NCBI GenBank assembly: GCA_022836615.1
Contig: MU405250.1
Coordinates: forward strand, 186,001-250,000
Length of the DNA: 64,000 bases
Reading direction: 5' to 3'
Origin: Annulohypoxylon bovei var. microspora
Lineage: Eukaryota; Ascomycota; Sordariomycetes; Xylariales; Hypoxylaceae
Under the pieces are notes generated by a model. It did not search any database, was not told where the DNA came from, and saw only the letters and a program-made list of their open reading frames with translations. Positions 34,978 through 48,469 of this stretch are shown here, in pieces (the stretch's first letter is position 1; the number at the start of each line of letters is the position of its first letter). A program made the position numbers and the translations under genes.

Positions 34978-37900
34978 GCACGAAGCCTCTAGCTCGAAGG
35001 GTCCTCTAAATACTCTACTTTCGTTTTATGAAGCAAATAATTTATTATATACTTATTTTTAATGTTAACTCCTAGCGCTAGCGGCGATAATGGAGAATAA
35101 GGGTCCTATATATCATCCGAGCATTGGACAAAAACGGTCATTAGAAGTTTTCGCATAGCTCGGGCAACCGACATTTCGGACGGGAAGGGAAAGCTTCATA
35201 ATTGTTGCTCACATGGTTAAGGTGTCAGGAACGAATCCAGTTTGTTTTTACCAGTCACAGATTTACGGGCCCCCAGTACCGAGCTGTGCACCAAATGCCT
35301 CCCCTCCGTCATATATTTTCTTTGTCCTATCTACGCGCTATATACACGGATTCGTCGTTTACTGGGAATCGGGTCTTTGGAGCTTGCGGTTTTTATATAT
35401 CTATCCGAGGTTTTGGGGGGCTCGCGGTCCGGGCTAAGCAGGAGTTACGGTGTTGTTTTGTTTTGCTTTGAATTTTTTCGTCTTTTGCTCGACACCAGAT
35501 TGCGAATTGCCAGACTGCAGAAACTACGCTGTATTCAGTATACTATGGATACTCTAAATACCCAACCGGTCTTGTCCTATACGAGTTGGTATACAACGAG
35601 GAACAGATATGAGGAGGGTGCCATTTCTTTTTTAGGAGGCCATATAGGCTTACTATCCTACACTAGGTACTATGGGAGGCGAGGTCTATTCGATGGAGTC
35701 TAAAAATCCGGCGAGAGAATGAGGTGTTGGCGATTTCGACGTGTCGTGGAGGGAAACGGTACAGAATCGCATTATTTCCTACTTTGGGAAAGGGGGGATG
35801 AGGAGAGCGAATTGGGATCATAACAAACGGCTAAACTAGAGGATAAAGCAATCAGATCAGCAAAGGTCCAACCAGAGAATCCCAATAAAGCCAAATCTAG
35901 CAATCGAAACAACCTCGCGCTGTGACACAAGACGGACTTTTCCGAAGGAGCAGAATTTTGAATGCCGTAGACGCAATGGACGTATCCGGATGGGACGTGA
36001 GACTGGGTAGGATCCGGAGCCGTATAGAGTAGGGAGTAAACAAACCAATGCGTGCAACCCTACACAGTTATAAAAAAAACTACCTAATGGCTACCAGAGG
36101 AAGGCCGCTGAGACGCAGACCTGTCTGGGCTACACCCGTTCCAGATCTCGATAACTCCTGTTGGCCAAGGCAGGCAGGGTTGTAATATCTACTATTTGCT
36201 TACATTTTTCCCTACGCTCGCTCAAACGCAATCTCTCTCCAGTCACGACGACCAAGTTCCCCAGCCAACACGTACGTGCATGGAAAGGGACGTGTGCGTA
36301 TCGTGATAGGGCGTACCGAGGGGAAACCAGGTCTGGGGGGTCCCTACTTTTTTTCTTTTCTTTTCTTGCTCCTCGCGCGCGTCCGCCCAATCCCCAGACG
36401 GCGATCTACTTTTTTTTTTCTCTCCTCTGTACGTACCGGCCGTCTTACCTACATAGGCTAAGCACGTATACGTCAGCGACAAGGCAGGGCCCTCGGTATC
36501 GCTGCCGAGAGCACGTACATCAAATCCGCGTCATTCTAGATATGCATCCTGCGTCTGCGTGGTCGCTGCTTGGCCGAAACTCTATTCGAACGAACCGCTT
36601 GCCTTCCCTTCTGACCTCTCCTGTACGTCTGACAGCGCTGCGTGTATGTATGTATATATGTAGGTGTGTATGTGTCTTATGTGTGTGAGTGTGTGCCGTA
36701 CCCAGAATGGAGCTACCCGGGTAACAACCCCCTTCGTATCGTGTCTGGCGCCCAATGGAGCGGCCGCTGCGATGTATGTGTGTGTATATGCGTGTGTAGA
36801 GTATATATTTATTTGCAGATCAGGGTTCGGGCTTGAAGGTAGGCCACATGGCAAGGCCCCTTCGCCGCTTTGGGGGTTTAAAGATGGGCTGGCGAGGTTG
36901 GTACGTAGGTAGCACTGCAGCGTGTTTCCGCCAGATAGGCTAGTGATTTTTATATGGTTTCTATTTGTCTTCTGTCTCGTCTCCTCTCTGTGAGTCATCA
37001 GATGTATGTGCTCTCTCCTTCTGTGTTTCCGCAGTACGTAGTGTAGCGTAGATAGCCTCTCCATCTCGCTGCGTCTCTGCCGCGAAGGGGTCCGATCCAG
37101 CCTCGTCTGTTATGTAGGTAGGTATGGGCTCATACACAGTCGCGCTGAAGATATGATGATTCACCTACAACTGAAACCGCTGCGACCCATCGACGGCAAT
37201 GTAGCTACGGGGCCCCGTCCTCCCCCAACCAGCAGAGCACAGGCCGGAAACGGTAACGATGGGACCTGGTACCAAGACTGCTAAGTCGAGATCAGCAAGT
37301 GCCGGAGGATTTTTTGGGCGAATTAGAAGCTTGAGCCACAGCTTATAGGGAGACCCAAATCTTAGGGCCTGAGGATCCGCTAATCTTCAGTTTAAGGGGA
37401 CAAACCAGCAACGCCCGCTCTTCTGTGCCAAATTCTATTTACCATCTTAACTTAGTTGACTTACATAGTCGTATTTTATCTATCACGAAGAGCTTTGGTC
37501 GCAGTGTCTGATTTGTTTAGTTAGTTACCTAGTTTGTGTCGGTCCGATTAGTTAATACATTGTTTACCCCTATTTTATCATACCTACCTACTATCTATAC
37601 ATGAATTGAATCCGCCTTGTCAGACCTTAATCCGTTGCAAATAAACAAATGAAAAAAAAAAATAGTAAACTAATATTTCGGAATCGTTACCGACGTATAC
37701 CTCCCTTTGTCAGAAGGTGTGCGAGCGGGGCGGCCCGTCGGTGTCTGAGGAGTTACGTAGGATTCGTGACGCCCCAAATTCGATCCCTATACCGACCGAC
37801 CAGGAGCAAATTACGGTATCAATTATATTCGAAACCTACATCCTCCGTCGTTAAAAGTTCCCTCTTTCCATCGTGACTACAGAAGGCAGATACGGGGAAT

Positions 37901-40445
37901 CCGAAGCGACATAACGCCCCTCTTCTTCTACGGTACTATTCTATGGTGCTATTATACGTACATACATCTACTAGATTGCAGCAGAGGGAACTTTTTTTCC
38001 CTCTCGCCTTCACATTAATTGCCTTTCTCCTCACTTCATGTCGCCTCCGTCACCCCACGAATATTCCCCGAGCCTAACTTGGCCGACATACCAAGACTTT
38101 TTACTTTTCTACACCGCAAGTTCAGAATCTCGACGACATACAAGACGTTCCAGCGTATGTACCGGCAGGGCCGATGGTTAGGCAGCAATTACATTCGGCT
38201 CCGTTGGTCTGTCGGCTGGTATGTAGGTAAGGCGCGGTATATTGGAATATGCGAGGCGAAGGCTGGGGGAATAGACAGTATGAATGCAACTACATATCTC
38301 AGGGGAAGATGTCGTGCGAGAGGCTCCGAACATGATCTGAGGATTGGTGATCACACGTCACATAGGTATGAGACGTTACCAGCATCGCCCCCAGAAGGGG
38401 AGCTTAGGGATCGACGAAGAAGTCTGATCTGATACCTCTCGGTGATGGCGGCACGTCCCGCGCGCGAACGCCCGAGTATGTCCGGCGGCAGGCAAGGCGC
38501 TTTCGAAAGAGATTTGATGGTGGAAGAGACGGGATCACCGATGCGGACGAATAGAGTGGGTGCCCAACGCCTGCACGAAAACAACGATCGACGCGCCCGT
38601 CATCACAGCTACTCATGTCGAGCAGAATCTGTCTAGCCGCTGGAGCCTGATGTATGTAGCTCATGCCTGCTCGTTTCCAACCGCCAACCGCCTACCTCCT
38701 ACAGTACCGAGTACCCGTTTCGCACCTCGACATCCATGACGCACATGTCGAAGTACTGGGTACCTACCGGCTTTGCTCCTCCGTTTGAGGACGAAGACGC
38801 AGCTCGACACTAATGCCCCGGTATTTCCAGTCCTCGGGTCCCAGTCTCCTTATTCCGTAGTTTCTGACGTCCCCAATGAGGACGGCAGGTTGGTCCCCAG
38901 ATGTGACTGTCATAAATTAGTTTGATCGATAGTTTCCAACCAGTAAGCGGAAAATTACCTTGGGGTACTTTGCTCTAACGCGGACCGGGGAGGCAATTCG
39001 CGCGCTTCTGTGGAGATGGGCATCGCCACAGAGACACGAGATCATGTCCTTGGGTAATTCACCTCCCTAGCGCTGACGAGGTAATTTAGGGGATGTGATT
39101 GAGCTAGATATAGTCTTGGCCGAGACCACGATCTTACCATGATAGCTATAGAAGTCGGCCTCAACAAAAAACTAAAAGGGGGAGTATACAAAATTTGTCG
39201 TCTACCTGGTATTCCAACAATATCGACCTCGGGAATATTCTGATTCGCGTCGAAGGCTGTTACAGTTATCCTCACACCGGATGTAAAGGTAAATTACTAG
39301 GACTTCTCTACCTGAATAGGCTCGGTGCCCTGTACATACATGAAGTAGATCTATTGTACTTTACAACGATAGCTACAAAGCTGAGATCGGAGGAGTCTCT
39401 ACTCAGGAAGCTACGGAACATAGATTTGTACCTAAGGTGTAACTATCAAATGCAGGCTAAGAATTAGGATTAACACCTCATTTACCGCAAAAACGCTCTT
39501 GGATGACTCCTATATTAACTAGGACAAGTAGAACTAAGTACCCCTGAACTCCGTAGAAGAATATAGCCCGCCCTAAATTGTTGAAGGCTCATCATCTGAG
39601 GACTTAATTGTTGTTAAAGTAGGCGAGCTGAGATCGTTTATCTGCGATACACAAGCCTTATGGATCCTCTGTAACGAAGAACAGGGCACCTTAGATGCGA
39701 GATTTCACCCCGTACGGGTATACGTGGAGCTTGTGATTAGAAATACACCACGTAGTATAACGCGTACGTACCTAGTCAAAGCATCACGTGTAGCTCTATA
39801 ATGTGTTACTATCTCCTGAACTGGCTTAAGTCTACAGCCCCCCCTGAATACAGCCCACATGACCTGGTGGACCAGACCCATTCCACAAAGTGGTGTCCTC
39901 AGCTGAGCACAGTTCCGCTTTGCGGGTACATGTAAGCTATTCCATCAGGTAAAATATATTCAAAGGGACCTGTAGACATAAGCTAGAGATACCTAATTAA
40001 GGAGATATACTCGCAATCACTGCGAAGCAGGAGCGTCAAGCAAATGATATAGTATAATGAAAATATAGCTAAACTTCTCATGCGGTATCTCATTATCCCG
40101 TAACCCACATCATGCGTTGTTCTCGAGCCGAAACAAAAGAGAACCTGCTTAAAATTTGAAGTAAAAAAGAAAAAACGAACAACCGAAGATGTATACCTAG
40201 GTATTAGCCCTGCGCCGCGTAAAACTCCCTTGTCCGTAGGTATCCCTCACCCGAAATTCCACCAGCGAGGTAGCGCGCGCAGATTATTCCATCTAGATTC
40301 CAACGCCAATCTCATCCCGAGAGTTGAGTTCCTAATATACCGAAGAAATGACCTCTATATACGAATATGTGTGCCCCATCGATTATACCAGACCCTTTCG
40401 CCTCTTCATCCCGCCGTGTAGTTTTCGTTTGTTGTCAAGTGACTA
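34978..40445. other. 5.5-kb gene desert
   Basis: Downstream of the bZIP stop and downstream of the 3' end of the minus-strand Zn2Cys6 gene. I could not support any gene. There are short frames such as 35242-35703 and 38019-38432, microsatellites near 36641 and 36774, and T-rich runs. A stretch at about 39200-39900 has a vaguely coding look but is broken by stops in all frames. Confidence 0.4.
36641..36696. repeat. TG/TATG-rich microsatellite
   Basis: Alternating TGTA, TGTG and TATG units. A second smaller one lies near 36774-36806. Both are non-coding. Confidence 0.7.
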
Positions 40446-43400
40446 TCACCTGTAGTCTGGCGGCGGATACGGCTGCACGTGAGGGTTTAAACCGTTCCCC
40501 TGCGGCATTGGCTGATGAAGCCCATATGCAGCGAAGGGCTCAGTCGGGTGCAACTGGGGCGGGAGACCCATACTACTAGCGGATTGCGGCGCCCAGCCAT
40601 GCCATAATATATCCAAGTCAAAATCAGGATCGCTTCCACTGAGAGTTTCTATTCCCGGTGCCATGGTTGCAGTAATGCCGCTATTCAACGACACACTCCC
40701 TTCTGGACTAGGTTGCTGGAGCGGTGGCGGCATCATACGGGGCATAGTAGGTTCTGAGAGCACACTCGACATGCTTATCATCTGCCGATCCTTCAGCGGA
40801 GACAGTTCACCTACGAAGATATCCTGCCGTTCGGCTTTGACATGGTGGAAGAAAGGTGACATCGGATCGTGCGGGAATGTCTGAGAGACTGTAGATATCG
40901 TTGGTATCTTGCGCCCAGGCAAATAGATTTTCCGAGTCGTTGGAGGCCGATGAATATTTGCGTTGCGAAAGCTCTCAATTATGTACAAGACTCGTTGAGC
41001 CTGCGCGTCCCTCTCCCCGCAGTATGCGAGAATATTCGAAGCGCTATGAATGGAAGTTTCCGCATCAGGATTATGATACAATGAAGCGAACTCATTGCTC
41101 AAAATGATGAGCGCCGCTGAGAAGACAAAATATCTATTTAGGATGATAGGGGCCAACATTAGTTCTCTGCTTTCTTCGAAATTCTACCATGGTAGGGGAG
41201 TCTAACATTACAAAAGGATTGCACTGGGGCAAATATTGAGCTTCTAGAGCGGCTTGGGCGATAATTATGGTACGCTGTGAGGCCTCGACACAGGTCTGAG
41301 AGAATTTCTCTAATCTGGCGCTAACATGGGCTGTCTTGTGAGTACTCCTAGATAAGTCATCGCAGCCCATCTTCAGGAGATATAAAAAGAAGGGCCTCGT
41401 GAGAAGTAATACGGAGTGGCAATGTAGGAGGTTCACGTGGAGGATGGCAACAGCTTGCGATAAATCGATCGGTGCATCCATAATCCGTCGACAATGTAGG
41501 TTTTGGTGTAGTTCTTGCTCCCAATCCTCAAGGTGATCTGCAATTTCTTGCGCCACGAACGTCGATACCTTTCTCTTGGAGTAGACCCTTTTGAGCGTAG
41601 ATCCAATCATATAGCAGCTTTTCACCGCAGCATCCAAAGCAATCGAGTTTGTCGCTTGCGCATCATCACCCATCATGGATTCATCAGTACCGATCCCCGT
41701 TGGCGCTTCCAGCGCATGTTCGGAGCAGTCGTCTTCTGATATAGTGATAGGGCGGCCAAGGCATGCTGCAAGGAAGCGATCGAGGACGAATAAAGTCCTC
41801 CACACATTCCTCCGAATGTGACGTTCGGGCTCGTCGAAAATTACCATGCTCTCCTCCCTATGTATTCCCATCGCAAATGCGGAACGCACTGCCATTCCTG
41901 CTTACTAGTTAGGTTCATGGTAAGGATACTTAGGTAAAACATTGAGAAGTTATATACCGTAGTAAATGTACGACGCATTTCTCTTAGAAACTACCAACAT
42001 ATAAAGAGACATTAAGAGGAGGGCCTGGATCGACCAGAAGTCCGCATCCTCGAATCCCGACACCGGATCATAGATGTTTTTGGCATTTCGAAAGAATACT
42101 TCAGCACGATTAGTAGACTCTGAATGTAGGTTTCGAATCACAGCGGCCTCATCGGTTTCCCCTAATGGACGAGCGATAGCTAAACCGATGGCGAATACCA
42201 GATTTAGAATGCATAACAGGGGTTGGTTCGTGTTGAGAGGCTCCCTGTAGCATTCATCCACAGATCGGAGAAAATCCTTCTTATTAAGTACTTCGACAAG
42301 GCCCGATGTCTATAACTTAGTGAGTTAACCTGAAAATCTACAGCGAGAAAAGACATACATTTGTGAAAAACGAGTCTACCAGTATATCAGCCGTCTTCTT
42401 ATTTGGAAGTACCCCTGTCGGCTTTATGTCATGAGGGAGCGGGATATTGTTCTCCAATATGTGGTGTCGCTGAGGATCCAGGGTAAAGTTCGACTGTCCA
42501 GAGACACTCTCAACGATCATACGAATTAACTGCAAGTAAGAAAGACTTGCTGATTCACCCACGTAAACTATATTATATTAGCATATACAGTACAATATCT
42601 TGAAAAAATAGTCTGGGACTCGAGCCCAGTCATTAAAAAAAGGAATAATTATAGTTGCTCCCTTTTGGCCTCTATTGATAGACAGATCCCATGAATACAT
42701 ATGAAGTACAAAATAAGAAATAGGAAATAAAATGATGTGAGTTCAGAAAAACAAAATAAGAGCTGTTGGCTCATTTGCTGGTAGATTCATGTGGTATTAC
42801 TTACGTAACCTTCCGGTTGTGTCCATAAGCATTCTAGGCAAAGACACAATATCGGCTTCATCCGCGGCGCCGCTAGCATTGCTAACCCGAGAGCGGGAGT
42901 CAAAATCACGGTCATTGCTGCCGAGATAATGGCGACTCGCTCCTGCAAGCTTCTTCTGGCTTGACTCGGGCGGCTCGGTTTCCGCTAGGCTCATGACTGA
43001 CCTGTCAGTAGATTGATTCCACGAAATTAGAGACTGATTGTGCGTCGCGAGACTCTGACTGGGCTCGAGGATAGACTTCAATGCCCTTGGCGAATTATCG
43101 ATGTGTCGGCGTTTGGTCGGCGACCCGAGAGACTCCTGTGACCCGGTTTCTAGGCTGGTTGGCGTGTACAAACAATCCAGGCTTCGTTTCATACAGGTGC
43201 TACATGGTTTTAGTCCATTGCACTACAACAATATCCAGGTTAGCAGGGATAAACAATCGCAGAACTCGATGTCCGTTTGAATCGTATGATAGCCTTTAGA
43301 CATCCTGTCGACGAATGGCTACACAGCCACGCCAACCGTTGTGAGACCCAGGGAAATCATCCGAAGACGTTAGCATAGCACACGTCGTCGTTGCTCATGC

Positions 43401-43675
43401 TGTACACTGTTCAAGGAGGAAACACTAAGAGACGGGCTTGCCTGATGAATAACCTGTCTATCTTGCTAGCTCACGCCTCTGTTGTTGGAAGGTCGGCGAT
43501 CTCACGTGTGAGGTGGTACAGGAAGTTACCGACGATGTAAGGGAAGTAATGTTGGGGAAGAAGGGAGTGAAAAAGAAAATATCAATTGACTGACCTTTTG
43601 TTTCCTACGCTTACATGAATCACATGCTTGGGCAGTACGTTGCCTCTTGTCAGGATCAACCTTAGGTCGTGTCAT
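40446..43675 (-). CDS. Zn2Cys6 binuclear cluster transcription factor
   Basis: Fungal-type nuclear regulator. Proposed exons are 43675-43595, 43222-42805, 42567-42359, 42309-41958, 41897-41207 and 41133-40446 (812 aa). Splicing exon 1 to exon 2 creates a perfect cluster C-X2-C-X6-C-X5-C-X2-C-X6-C (CDSCKRRKQK then CNGLKPC, STC, MKRSLDC). The remaining exons join in frame to give a fungal_trans (middle homology) domain: TGRLLYVGESASLSYLQ, YYGMAVRSAFAMGIHRE, FEDADFWSIQALLLMSLYML, RRNVWRTLFVLDRFLA. The C-terminus is Pro/Gln-rich. Introns are 372, 237, 49, 60 and 73 nt. The last uses a GTTAGA donor and gives CNPFVIYFVFSAALIIL. Reading on without that splice hits a stop after PYHPK. The target pathway is unknown. 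The nearest genes upstream are a CoA-transferase and an MFS transporter. Confidence 0.87.
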
Positions 43676-46667
43676 GATGGTTTGAGCCACAAGAGGTTTA
43701 GGTCACATCCGCCATCCGACACCTTGCCACAAAATGACAAGACACAAGTCGGACAATGGAGAGAATAAAAAACAAATGACTTCGGGGGCGGCGCCGGTCT
43801 TACGGCACCTCAGCGGCGGTCTCGGATGCGGATAAATATCCAGACTCAGCCCTATCGGAAAGCAGACGGGGGGCTCAGGTCCAGAGTCGTGGAATGGATA
43901 CGAAGAATTGACTCGGGGATCGTTTGTGTGCTCGGCAGAGGATAGAGGCCGATCTGCATCGGGGTACGAGCAGCCTGAGCTATTCTGGTACCTACCTAAG
44001 GGTAGGGTTGCTATAGACGCGTGGGTGGCGGAAACTAAGTGGAGAAGAGTATATAGCCGAGTATACGAGTATACGAGTATACAGACTGTGGCCAGGTGTC
44101 GAAAAGCTACCGGTAGGTAGGTAGCTAGCTCTCACTAGAGCGCTATAATGATCTGTCACAACACCAGTTAAGTGAGGGAGGATGCGAAGAAGGCGTAGGA
44201 CTTTCTGGGGACCAGCGGGACGTGTCGGAAGCGGGAGATGAACAGAAAAAGAGCTATCATGGAAAAGGTTTAATGGAAAGAATGCAAGGGCTGGCTTGTT
44301 AGATTTTTTTTTCTTTCGAGGGCAGAGGGGAGCCAACGTAAAGCCAATGCACACTCCAAGTGGCCGGCTCGGCGCCCTCCTCCTTCACCGGACAATGGGC
44401 GGTCTCGACCGACATTGAGTTTTGTGGTCATGATTTCGATGAGAAATCGAGGCAGGGCTGGGTAGCCAGTAGGACCGTGATTGGGCAGCTGGGCTGTAGA
44501 TCAATCAAGTGAGACTCCGTTAGGCAGTTAAGTGGCGTTTTAGCACGCCTTAACGTGCGGGAGATAGCGGCTTATTTATTCCTCCTTTCGACAGCTGGAC
44601 TGTGGACTTTCTCAAGATAGTTGGAACTTGGTCAACATTAGGAGTGCGGACTTTTTCTTGATATTCCAGAACTAAGATCAGAATAAGATCCATGTGAAGA
44701 TCACAGGGTCCAGAACCGGGTTATTCCTTTTTTTCTAACAAGACATCTAAAGCCTGGAGAAGATATTAAAAAAGTTGACTGGTCAACTCCGTATCCACAA
44801 TACACAATCTGCAGCAATTGTCTCGGGCTAGCTTTTCAATTATTGGATTCGCTACTGATCTTGAGTGAAATGAGTGCAGGTGAAAAAAAATATATATAAT
44901 TAAATTCAGGGCCTTTTGAAATATAACGAAGCATAATTCATATATGGTTTAATAGGTATTAGGTATTAGGGATTCATCTTATGTATGTTCGTCCTATGTA
45001 GATTTAGATTTAAACTTCAATAGAGTCAAGCCTTATTTTACATGTATGTAAATTAGATAAGTGTTTGTAGACAGACTTTTGCACGTGTAGGTACATGTAC
45101 AATACATAATACTCCGTACTCCGCAAAATATAGTTCACATGGCGGGCTCCCTAACAGTTAAAGTTGTCGGATAATGCACCTAAATGGTTGGAAGGTCCAG
45201 GGGTTAAATGGGATGGGTCGATCACTGTACGACGGAGTACATGCCAAGTAAAAGATTTTATCTGTGTCGTAGCACCTATTAGTAAGTCAGATAAGTAGAA
45301 GTAAGTACTCTCATCTTATCTCCTATATAGGGCATATTTAGGATCCACCTACTAAGACCCTAAGGCAGGTTCTCCATTTTTGCGGCTCAATCGTCTTTAA
45401 CTACCAAAACTTACCTAAGACCTCAACTATCTAAGACCTCCCGAAATTCTTCATTCCTCATTCATCATTCTTCACCGTTTACCTGTACCTAAGGTATGCA
45501 TTATCCATCTCATCCCAGGGAAACCATATAAGACAAACTGCCAATGTCAATTCTTGAAACCTGACGTGTCACTGGAAGGCCGTTACATACTAGGGCCACC
45601 TACCTATCAGATTTTACAAGGTCCAGATGACTCGCGTTTCTCGGATGAAGCACCCGGCCCTCGCTTCCAAGATATTGTGGCTAATTTTGCCAAATGCTTG
45701 ATATTGCTTGACATTCTACCGTTACTGCATATGGTCACAAACAGCGAGCAGTCTTTGAATAGTAGCTCGATTCGGTACTCGGAATATGCACGCAACCCTT
45801 CGAATTAGTCTTCTCCAACCTCACTCGCTCCATACGCCCCCATACGCTCATGATCCCGTCACAATTGACGTGAGCCGGCCCGCATTCAAACTGGTCCTCT
45901 CTTATCTACCGACTTCATGTTGACGTTGGTAGCATTGAATATTTTAAGCATAGCTTGCGGCTATTCGTTGCCCGTTGCTTAATTCGTTCGTTGGAGGCGA
46001 TTTAGAGACCTCCACGCCCAAAACCTCTTCTTCTTATCTCGACTTGATTACTACTGATCGTCCACTAGGCTCCATCAGCCGCCAGCAACCCTTCGAAGCC
46101 ATATTGGTATCTTCATGCCAATAGATCCCACAGTTTTACATCCACAAGAATGGCTTCCGCATCTTCGGGTGCACTGCGAGAATTGACGTGTTAATAGACT
46201 TAGTCTTGGCTATGCTTACCTAGTTCACCACTCCTTAAACAGTCCGGTACATGTTTGGCTTCCAGTACATTGGCTACCTATGGAAACAGCCCTTAGCCTC
46301 AGTGACATATTTCTATCCCTTTTCTATCCCTTACCTACATGTACAATGTTGCTAGATGAATCGTTGGGGTTGTCTGATCGGCTATGTTTCGTCTGCCGTT
46401 TCCTAGCCTAAAAGAGTTTTTTTCGTCACTTATATATGTCCGAGTCACGATCTCACCGACAGACTATTTCGGTGAGTTGCTCCGAATCTGATGAATCACA
46501 ATATGTTTTCAATATACGTACTGTCATTTGTAGTTCATGTTCGTTAGAGATCTTTGCTTTAAGTACCTACTCTAGGTCGCTGTGTGGCGCACTCTCCCGA
46601 ATATCCCTCTCTTCACCCTTAGTACAAACACGTTTACATCATTATACCTTATTATACTTCCACTATC
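43676..46667. other. intergenic, divergent region between Zn2Cys6 factor and CoA-transferase
   Basis: 3 kb without a supported gene. AT-rich around 44880-45130. Contains an 8-nt tandem repeat at 44058 and TACTCCGTA motifs near 45110. Short frames show no family resemblance. Confidence 0.4.
44058..44082. repeat. three tandem CGAGTATA units
   Basis: Three exact copies of an 8-nt unit about 400 bp upstream of the Zn2Cys6 start codon. It could be a regulatory repeat or simple slippage. Confidence 0.8.
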
Positions 46668-48469
46668 ATGACTATCAGACAACTTAAACCAACGTCACCT
46701 ATTGTTCAGGTGGGACTCGGAAGATACTCTGTAAGTGAAGGTGCGAAAGATGCGTTCGAAAAACTGTTGAGGTCTACGAAGGTGGAGCTCCCAATGGAGT
46801 TCCTGAAATACGTTCAGCGCGTTGTGTTCTTGAGAAATTCTCGTGCGGGGGATACTGTATGTTTTCCGTGCCCCCTGCGTGAACAAGAAGCGGTAGCAGC
46901 ACTTAAGGCGTTGGAGGGATGCACTGCCGCTGCTATCATGGACGTTCGTGGGGCGAAGCGTGAAAGGGCAGTCAGGGTCAGCCTAGAACGTGTGACCTCA
47001 TTTTTAATGTCTGCATATATCACCAACATCGACGGCTTGGATAAGTGCAACCCCAAGACCAAGAAACGAATCCCGGGTTCGTCTCGTATATCCACGTTAG
47101 GTAAATTTAGAAACGGTTATGCTAACCAAGATGCTAAGACACCGACCTAAACCATGCGCAGTCAAATTTATATCGCCGCCTGTCAGCGGGCCTATACGAG
47201 ACCAAGAATCGGGGTGAATACTATCACATACACGGATCTCTGGAGGCCACCACGACTCTGGAAATGATTGGCCTTCCTGCGTTTCTCCCCGGTCTAACAG
47301 ATTATCATGACTGCATTGGCACCATCGAAGGGGCGGTCAGACAGTTTTCCGGAGCCGAGTTGGAAAAGCTGAATCGAGAATATCGGCAGGCAGGTGTCCC
47401 CGTGCTTACCAATGAAAAGTATCAGAAGACGGCTCATGGCCGAGCGATGGCGTCTCTTCCGCTATTTACAGTGAAGCCCTTAGGCGTGGATACGCCACCT
47501 GTCCCATTTGCAGAATCCGCAAATGGGCCAAGTCAATGTCTGCAGGGACTTCGTGTTATTGAGCTGTGTCGGGTGATTGCAGGACCAACTATCGGCCGAT
47601 CCTTAGCAGCGCATGGCGCATCCGTGTTGAAGATTACATCGTCACAGCTACCAGACGTCCCATTCTTCCAATTGGACGTCAACACCGGGAAACACACCGC
47701 ATCCCTACATCTCAAGAATCCACATGACGTCGCCATTTTCGAATCTCTCCTTGAGACTGCAGATGTGATAATTGATGGGTACCGACCGGGGGTTATTGCG
47801 AACCTCGGTTATCGACCCGAGGATCTTGCAGCAAAAGCAGCGCAACGCGGCAAGGGTATCGTTTATGTAGCAGAAGATTGCTTTGGCGGTACCGAAAAGG
47901 GCGCCGAGTGGGCCGGCCGGCCAGGTTGGCAGCAAATCGCCGACTGCGTCACGGGCGTGGCATGGGAACAAGGCCGGTTCATGGGCCTTAATGAGCCGGT
48001 CGTCCCGCCTTTTCCCATGTCTGATTACGGTACGGGGTGTGTCGGCACTATCGCGGCACTCACCGGCATATACCGTAGGGCGACACAAGGAGGCAGTTGG
48101 ATCTGCCGAACTAGCCTATCACAATACAACCTCTTCCTCTTATCCCTCGGCACGTATCCAATCGATGTTCAAGACAAACTTCGTCGCGAGCACGACCCTC
48201 ACTTCTTCGAACTACGCCATAACGATTCTGTCGACGAGGTCAGCCAGCGAGCTCTGGCTAGTGTCAGACACTTACATCCGACACTATTTGAGAGCCATAT
48301 CATGCAAAGCGCGTATAGCGAAGCATATGGCGGCGTGGTGACATGGACGAAGGAGCCGCTGCAAGTGGACGGAATTAAGATCGGTCATGTGAGACCGACA
48401 CGGCCTAATGGATATGACAAACCGACATGGGAAGACTGGGAGAGCAACGAAACGCTATTGGATGCTTGA
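46668..48469 (+). CDS. class III CoA-transferase, CaiB/BaiF family
   Basis: Transfers CoA between organic acids by the family III mechanism. The substrate is unknown. Proposed exons are 46668-47076 and 47139-48469 (579 aa). The 62-nt intron has an unusual GTTCGT donor but a good CTAAC branch motif. Splicing gives KTKKRIPDTDLNHAQSNLYR then LYETKNRGEYYHIHGSLEAT, matching fungal family members, so the apparent frame break is an intron and not a mutation. The core block LQGLRVIELCRVIAGPTIGR begins the CoA-binding domain, followed by ADVIIDGYRPGV, and RPGWQQIADCVTGVAWEQG with MSDYGTGCVG. The N-terminal third (YSVSEGAKDAFEKLL) is the extra segment seen in long fungal CAIB/BAIF proteins. Start assigned at the first ATG of the frame. 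Confidence 0.85.

Noticed and set aside
35242..35703. 153-codon frame downstream of bZIP
   Set aside because: Lies in the likely 3' flank, has no family resemblance, and overlaps two other similar-length frames.
38019..38636. two adjacent frames of 137 and 64 codons
   Set aside because: No recognisable family, and joining them by a GT-AG intron gave no meaningful product.
39195..39900. possible decayed transposon or gene
   Set aside because: Stops occur in all frames, and no catalytic motif, terminal repeat or target duplication was visible.
42613..42629. T-arm-like hairpin with CTGGG stems in an intron of the Zn2Cys6 gene
   Set aside because: No acceptor, D or anticodon arm can be formed around it on either strand.
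46668..48469. CoA-transferase as a frameshifted pseudogene
   Set aside because: The apparent break at 47077-47138 has donor, branch and acceptor signals, and its removal restores the family sequence exactly.
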